A stretch of 64,000 nucleotides of DNA from Psychrobacter aquimaris (GTDB taxonomy: Bacteria > Pseudomonadota > Gammaproteobacteria > Pseudomonadales > Moraxellaceae), in the NCBI RefSeq assembly GCF_016107525.1, contig NZ_JABASR010000008.1, forward strand, positions 1 through 64,000, in the 5' to 3' direction. A program made the translations under genes and the position numbers. Under the pieces are notes generated by a model. That model made no database searches, was not told the origin of the DNA, and worked only from the letters and a program-made list of their open reading frames with translations. This document shows, one piece after another, positions 58,292 to 64,000 of this stretch. How positions within the stretch are numbered: the first letter of the stretch is position 1; every line of letters begins with the position of its first letter.

Positions 58292-58311
58292 GATTTAACT
58301 TTTCCTTATCT

Positions 58312-59622
58312 TTAAACTTGCACTTGACTGGATAAATAAGCGCGCACCACTTTTAATAGCGCTTGGCATAAAGTCTCAAGCTCGTCATCAGTGATGATAT
58401 AAGGCGGCATGATATAGACCAACTTACCAAAAGGTCTAACCCAAATGCCATTATCAATGAGCAACGTTTGAAAGGTAGGCATATCAACGGCATTATCCAG
58501 CTCAATAACGGCTACCGCACCCAAACAGCGCACCTCAGTGACACCTTCTAACATTGCCGCTGGCGCAAGCTGCTCTTCCATTACAGATTGCATATTTGCC
58601 GTGCGTGTTTCGATATCATAAGACAAAATCAAATCAATCGACGCACAAGCGACGGCACATGCCAGTGGATTACCCATAAATGTAGGGCCATGCATGAGGG
58701 CTGGATAAGCACTTTGGCTAATGGTATCGGCAATATGACGCGTACATAGGGTTGCGGCAAAAGTCATATAGCCGCCAGTTAACGCCTTGCCAATTGTCAT
58801 AATATCAGGGCTGATCTTGGCATGCTCACAAGCAAATAACTTGCCACTACGCCCAAAACCAGTGGCGATTTCATCCGCAATCAGCAGCACATCATGCTCA
58901 TCACACAGCTGTCGTAATAGTTGCAAATACTGAGGACTATAAAAACGCATGCCACCCGCGCCTTGGATAATTGGCTCGATAATGAAACCCGCAAGCTGAT
59001 CGCTATTTTTAACAAAAAACTCAGTTAATGCCTCACGCTCACTTTGGGTTAAATCACGCTCAAAGCCTGTCGGCGGTGCAGCAACGAAATTCTGCATCGG
59101 TAATTGTTTGCCATATAAGCTGTGCATACCATTGATAGGATCACAAACACTCATCGCATGCCACGTATCACCATAATAACCAGAATGGCTCGAGGCAAAT
59201 TGGCACTTTTGCGGATATTGCGCAGCAATTTGATACTGCAACGCCATCTTGAGAGCGACTTCTACCGCGATACTGCCACTATCCGCATAGAAAATCGCAT
59301 CAAGTCCAGCAGGCACAATGTCGAGCAGTCTTTTACCCAAATCTATAGCGGGCTGATGGGTCAAGCCACCAAACATAACATGCGCCATTTTACCCAATTG
59401 ATTGGTAAGCGCTTCATTCAGTTTTGGATGATTGTAGCCATGAACGCTCGCCCACCATGACGACATACCATCAATCAGGCGCGTACCGTCCTCAGTGAGG
59501 ATATAAATACCTTCAGCACGATCAATTACGATATTAGGATAAAGGGGTGGCAGGCTGGCATACGGATGCCAAAGATGTTGCTGATCAAAGTCGCTTGTTA
59601 TCTGGTTTGAATTTATCGTCAT
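58312..59622 (-). CDS. bioA: Adenosylmethionine-8-amino-7-oxononanoate aminotransferase
   Basis: BioA makes 7,8-diaminopelargonate using S-adenosylmethionine as amino donor. The 436-residue class III PLP aminotransferase shows HLWHPYASL at the N-terminus, DGMSSWWASVHGYNHP, and ADEIATGFGRSGKLFACEHA followed by the PLP lysine in TIGKALTGGYM. GGGA precedes the ATG. It lies between the ferredoxin gene and bioD; I see no BirA operator in the short gap upstream. Confidence 0.96.
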   Translation of the reverse strand: MTINSNQITSDFDQQHLWHPYASLPPLYPNIVIDRAEGIYILTEDGTRLIDGMSSWWASVHGYNHPKLNEALTNQLGKMAHVMFGGLTHQPAIDLGKRLLDIVPAGLDAIFYADSGSIAVEVALKMALQYQIAAQYPQKCQFASSHSGYYGDTWHAMSVCDPINGMHSLYGKQLPMQNFVAAPPTGFERDLTQSEREALTEFFVKNSDQLAGFIIEPIIQGAGGMRFYSPQYLQLLRQLCDEHDVLLIADEIATGFGRSGKLFACEHAKISPDIMTIGKALTGGYMTFAATLCTRHIADTISQSAYPALMHGPTFMGNPLACAVACASIDLILSYDIETRTANMQSVMEEQLAPAAMLEGVTEVRCLGAVAVIELDNAVDMPTFQTLLIDNGIWVRPFGKLVYIMPPYIITDDELETLCQALLKVVRAYLSSQVQV

Positions 59623-59675
59623 TACATTGTCCCTAAAGCGCTTTGAACCCCAATATTATCAATAGTGCGAGCCAC

Positions 59676-60014
<339 letters not shown>

Positions 60015-60029
60015 TCAGCAGGTATTTGG

Positions 60030-60865
<836 letters not shown>

Positions 60866-60897
60866 ATAAGGACTTTGTATTTTTAGGCAGTCCTTAT
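60866..60897 (+). promoter_or_regulatory. Stem-loop abutting the smpB ribosome binding site
   Basis: ATAAGGACT (60866-60874) and AGTCCTTAT (60889-60897) are perfectly complementary nine-base arms around a 14-base AT-rich loop. The right arm ends directly before GGAGA, the smpB ribosome binding site, ten bases from the ATG. Such a hairpin could affect translation start or mRNA stability; no T tail follows, so it is not a terminator. Confidence 0.5.
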
Positions 60898-60906
60898 GGA
60901 GAAATT

Positions 60907-61383
60907 ATGTCAAAAAAATCAAAAAAACCGGACAATCAAATTTGTGCCAATAAAAAGGCTCGTCATGAGTACTTTATTGAAGAAACGTTTGAGGCAGGAT
61001 TGGCGTTACAAGGCTGGGAAGTCAAGGCCATTCGCGCAGGTAAAATGACCATCACCGAAGCTTATATTATCTTCCGTAATAATGAAGCATTCCTATTTGG
61101 CGCGCATATTCAGCCGCTGCTATCCAGCTCGACGCATGTCAGTCCTGATAGTATCCGAACCCGTAAACTGCTGCTCAATCGCCGCGAAATCGAAAAGTTA
61201 ATGGGCGCAGTCAACCAAAAAGGCTATGCCTGCGTGCCATTATCTTGCTATTGGAAAAACTCGCTGGTGAAATGTCAAATTGGCTTGGCACTGGGTAAAA
61301 AACAGCACGACAAGCGCAAAACGCTTAAAGACCGTGATTGGGAACGTGATAAGCAGCGCGGCTTTAAACAGCATTTAGATTAA
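60907..61383 (+). CDS. smpB: SsrA-binding protein SmpB
   Basis: SmpB binds tmRNA and brings it to stalled ribosomes for trans-translation. The 158-residue protein shows [31 protein letters not shown], and the basic C-terminal tail [22 protein letters not shown], which inserts into the mRNA channel. GGAGA precedes the ATG. The ssrA gene is not found downstream in the window; the next feature is a terminator. Confidence 0.96.
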   Translation: MSKKSKKPDNQICANKKARHEYFIEETFEAGLALQGWEVKAIRAGKMTITEAYIIFRNNEAFLFGAHIQPLLSSSTHVSPDSIRTRKLLLNRREIEKLMGAVNQKGYACVPLSCYWKNSLVKCQIGLALGKKQHDKRKTLKDRDWERDKQRGFKQHLD

Positions 61384-61412
61384 GCATCGCTTTAGAAAGA
61401 TTTTTAATCTTT

Positions 61413-61454
61413 AAAAAACGGACGACTCAACTTTATGCTGAATCGTCCGTTTTT
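61413..61454 (+). terminator. Bidirectional terminator after smpB
   Basis: AAAAAACGGACGA and TCGTCCGTTTTT arms enclose an inner loop (with partial CTCA/TGCTGA pairing) between convergent smpB and the permease gene. Confidence 0.88.
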
Positions 61455-61484
61455 ATTTGTTCAATCTATTTTACTTATCAACCC

Positions 61485-62507
61485 TCAAACAACTGGCGCA
61501 ATCTTTGTCGTTTTTGATTGTTTATGAGCACTGCGTAATTGACATATACCATGCATAATCAGACAAGCAATACCCAGCCAAATCAAACCATAACTATAAA
61601 TCATCGCTGACTCAAATGGATTGCCCAGTACAGTCACGGCTAAGATAAACAATAAGGCTGGCTCCAAATAGCTCATCATGCCATAGACGTTCACTGGCAG
61701 CATCTGACTGGCATCAACGTTGGTTTTCATCGCAAGCACGCTCATGACACCGAGTCCTGCCAGCATCAGGATAAAAAATCCAGAACCACTCACTAAGCTT
61801 AAACTACTCGGCGCGAATAATAATAAATAGGCCACAGCAAATGGCGCAAACATCGTTAAATCAACCAATAATCCAGTGACCGCGCCAATCCCTTGCAGAC
61901 GGCGTAAAATGTAATAAATAGGATAGGTGCCGCAGACCCAAAGCGTTGCCCAAGAGACACTTTGCGTACGAATGATTTCACTGCACACACCCACTACTGC
62001 AAAAGCCACCGCTAGCCATTGTAAACGGCTTAACTTTTCACCGAATAGTACGCAACCAAACACCACCATCATAAGCGGAAATAAAAAATAACCCATCGCG
62101 GTTTGTACGCCCTGCCCGTTGACTGGCGCCCACATAAACAACCAAAACTGGCTTAAGAATATCGGCGTTGGTAATAACAACCAAGCCCATTGTTTAACTG
62201 TGCCTAGCGCTTTGAGCTTATCGATGTGCAAACCCAAGCGCCCACTAATCAGCAAATATCCCACCAACGCCACCCACATCGCTAGCATCCGCCAGATAAA
62301 GACTTGCGTACCTGACAATGGTGCTAAAAAGCTGCTATAAGCATAAAGTACGCCAAATAATAAATTCGACAACACCGCTAAAACTACGCCCAATATTAAT
62401 GTGCGTTGCTGTGCGCTACCCGCCGTCCAAACCGCTGGCAATGGCAAGCGCGAGACAGTGGTTGCTAGCGTATTTGCGAAGACAGTAGAAAGCATTGAAG
62501 TAGACAT
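61485..62507 (-). CDS. EamA/RarD family permease
   Basis: This 340-residue protein has ten predicted membrane segments in two EamA repeats and resembles RarD-type transporters (ASNLLFGVLYAYSSFL-like start, FIWRMLAMW, NGQGVQTAMGYFLFPLMMV). These belong to the drug/metabolite transporter superfamily and typically export amino acids or small metabolites. It is divergent from an Lrp/AsnC-type regulator, which may control it, as is common for amino acid exporters; this link is inferred from position only. It has an N-terminal extension of about 30 residues before the first segment. Confidence 0.88.
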   Translation of the reverse strand: MSTSMLSTVFANTLATTVSRLPLPAVWTAGSAQQRTLILGVVLAVLSNLLFGVLYAYSSFLAPLSGTQVFIWRMLAMWVALVGYLLISGRLGLHIDKLKALGTVKQWAWLLLPTPIFLSQFWLFMWAPVNGQGVQTAMGYFLFPLMMVVFGCVLFGEKLSRLQWLAVAFAVVGVCSEIIRTQSVSWATLWVCGTYPIYYILRRLQGIGAVTGLLVDLTMFAPFAVAYLLLFAPSSLSLVSGSGFFILMLAGLGVMSVLAMKTNVDASQMLPVNVYGMMSYLEPALLFILAVTVLGNPFESAMIYSYGLIWLGIACLIMHGICQLRSAHKQSKTTKIAPVV

Positions 62508-62756
62508 AAAAGCACCGTAAGTTTAAATAGACATTAGAAAACCAGTTATTAGCTTTTATTTGTTATAGCTAAGCTTTGGTTGCTAGCGTCTATTTTACTG
62601 AGTAGCGGTGAGATATTATTTCTAATAAAATCCTATTTATAAATAAATTTATCTTTTGAATCCTTTAAAACTAAATATTTTCTTAATTTTTGACTTATAG
62701 TGATAATAATTATAAAAAATCCAGTGAATGAAACGCTTTCTAAAAGAGAGAACACC

Positions 62757-63224
62757 ATGAGCCAAGTTTTAGATGATATCGACAAAGCGATTTTAAATTT
62801 ATTACAGGACGATGCGACTTTGCCATTGAAAACCGTGGCAGAACAAGTGCATGTGTCCATCGCTACTGCCCAGCGCCGTATTCAAGCATTAATAAGCAAC
62901 GGCGTCATTACCAAACAAGTCGCTATCGTTGACCCAAATAAGGTGGGCTACGGACTGACTGCCGTGGTGATGATAGAGATGGCGCGCTCAAATACCTCGA
63001 TGCAACATCGGTTTGAGCGCTTGATGAATACACAGCCACAAGTGATGAGCTGTTATGAGGTGTCGGGTGATGCAGATTTTATGTTGATGGTCAACGCCAA
63101 AAATATGAGTGATTACCATCGATTCACGACTGGGTTGCTTACCTATGAGAATAATGTGCACAACTTTAAAAGCCAATTTGTGATGAATTTTACTAAAAGT
63201 GGCACAAAGATTTTGCTCGATTAA
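62757..63224 (+). CDS. Lrp/AsnC family transcriptional regulator
   Basis: A 155-residue regulator with an N-terminal helix-turn-helix (LDDIDKAILNLLQDDATLPLKTVAEQVHVSIATAQRRIQAL in outline) and a C-terminal RAM (AsnC ligand-binding) domain. Such proteins form octamers and respond to amino acids. The ATG at 62757 has GAGAG upstream and gives the usual start (MSQVLDDIDKAIL); the frame is open to 62700. It is divergent from the RarD-type permease, so that gene and itself are likely targets. Confidence 0.93.
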   Translation: MSQVLDDIDKAILNLLQDDATLPLKTVAEQVHVSIATAQRRIQALISNGVITKQVAIVDPNKVGYGLTAVVMIEMARSNTSMQHRFERLMNTQPQVMSCYEVSGDADFMLMVNAKNMSDYHRFTTGLLTYENNVHNFKSQFVMNFTKSGTKILLD

Positions 63225-63366
63225 TTTGATTATAAAAACTGCTTGGCTGTTTAATTAAAAGTAGATAAGTCGCGGTCAAACAAGGTACGATATCAACGAA
63301 AGTTTGGCAGTAAATAATAAATGCCACACCAATAGTCCATCGCATAATAGACAAGGAAGCCTTAGC

Positions 63367-64000
63367 ATGATTAAGAACACAGGTTCTATGAATAAAGAAA
63401 AGCATAATCACGTGGCGGTGAAAACATTGAATCTAAAAGCATTCAGTCTAAAATCACTCAACCCAAGATCCTTAAGCTTTAAAACAGTGATAACCGGCGT
63501 ATCACTTGCGGCCTTGCTCGCCAGCTCAGGATGTGCCACCAGCTCATTATTAGACAGTGACAGTCATGTCAGCACAACGACAACTAAAAGTATTTTGTCG
63601 GAAGATCAAATCGTGGCGTTTGGTCGTCCTGCACAAGCATTGCCAAAAATGCCAAATGCGACCATGGTTATCGTTGGCGAAAAGAACAGCTATGTGCTGA
63701 CCCAAGGCGGAACGGAGATGGTGGGTTTATTGACCAACTTAACGACAAAAAACATTCAAGTCGATAACGACATGAGTTTTTATGTGCCCAATAACGACGG
63801 CTATTTTCAGGGTGAGATGAAGCTGTCTTATGCCAAATTAAAAGATGAATTTAAACGCTCTGACTACCAGTTCTTTTTACAAAATAATGGCCGCGAGTGC
63901 ACATCAGACAGCGACCAGCGTATCAATGCTCAGCGCTTTTGCTTTAGTATTCCTGTGAAAGGTGCTATCTATCCGCAGGTCAGTAATCTAAGCATGATTC
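63367..64000 (+). CDS. Lipoprotein of unknown function, 5' part (runs off the window)
   Basis: An open frame of 211 codons without stop reaches the window edge. It has AGGAAG seven bases before the ATG and a long basic N-terminal region (about 45 residues with repeated LK/SL dipeptides), then a hydrophobic stretch and a lipobox ending LLASSGC near residue 56. The mature part starts with a Ser/Thr-rich linker, followed by a beta-rich-looking region with GEKNSYVLTQGGTEM and two later cysteines. I do not recognise the family. The unusually long stretch before the lipobox may mean a later start is used (for example Met8), but even that is long. Confidence 0.75.
   Translation, partial: MIKNTGSMNKEKHNHVAVKTLNLKAFSLKSLNPRSLSFKTVITGVSLAALLASSGCATSSLLDSDSHVSTTTTKSILSEDQIVAFGRPAQALPKMPNATMVIVGEKNSYVLTQGGTEMVGLLTNLTTKNIQVDNDMSFYVPNNDGYFQGEMKLSYAKLKDEFKRSDYQFFLQNNGRECTSDSDQRINAQRFCFSIPVKGAIYPQVSNLSMI

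Noticed and set aside
61384..61484. ssrA (tmRNA) next to smpB
   Set aside because: The gap after smpB holds only a terminator hairpin; there is no room or sequence for a tmRNA.

Overview
The window looks like chromosomal DNA of a gammaproteobacterium of the Moraxellaceae, most probably Psychrobacter. This rests on moderate GC content, gene orders such as gacS/barA-cysM-rlmD-relA and lepA-lepB-rnc-era-recO-pdxJ, and the general look of the proteins; no database search was possible. Most of the window is ordinary housekeeping DNA. I saw no insertion sequence, prophage or CRISPR array.

Layout. 1-12.6 kb (mostly +): an anchored thioredoxin-like protein, ileS-lspA, a cold-shock/DUF1294 membrane protein (-), an FKBP isomerase, an aldo/keto reductase, a PlsC-like acyltransferase (-), hflX, a CidA/LrgB-type pair and a lytic transglycosylase. 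12.8-14.9 kb (-): rpsB-tsf. 15.2-19.7 kb (-): a compact five-gene signalling operon encoding a lipoprotein solute-binding protein, a membrane CheA-like kinase, a single-domain receiver and two CheX-like phosphatases. 20-26 kb (-): an MFS pump, a crotonase and a BarA/GacS-type hybrid kinase. 26.6-34 kb (+): cysM, a PolB-type exonuclease, rlmD, relA and mutM. 34.3-39.2 kb: a small exported protein (+), then mscL, typA and an OmpA-family protein (-). 39.7 kb (+): a lone FimT/GspH-type pseudopilin. 40.5-47.8 kb (-): lepA-lepB-DUF4845-rnc-era-recO and a decayed pdxJ. 48.1-56.7 kb (-): capsule export and Kdo-linker genes in the order kpsM-T-E-D-C-S. 56.9-57.5 kb (-): tRNA-Met and RNase P RNA. 57.6-60.5 kb (-): coaD, a ferredoxin, bioA and bioD. 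60.9-64 kb: smpB (+), an EamA/RarD permease (-), an Lrp/AsnC regulator (+) and the first part of a lipoprotein gene running off the right edge.

The best candidate for an undescribed system is the 15.2-19.7 kb operon. It has chemotaxis-type parts (a CheA-like HPt and ATPase, a CheY-like receiver and two CheX proteins with intact ExxN motifs), but the kinase carries its own membrane sensor and PAS region and lacks the CheW-like coupling domain. No MCP, CheW, CheR or CheB gene is nearby. I read it as a self-contained phosphorelay with a built-in reset, probably fed by the binding protein; its output is unknown. The second notable point is that pdxJ carries an in-frame TAG, has no normal start codon and has a shortened C-terminus, which would affect vitamin B6 synthesis unless another copy or route exists.
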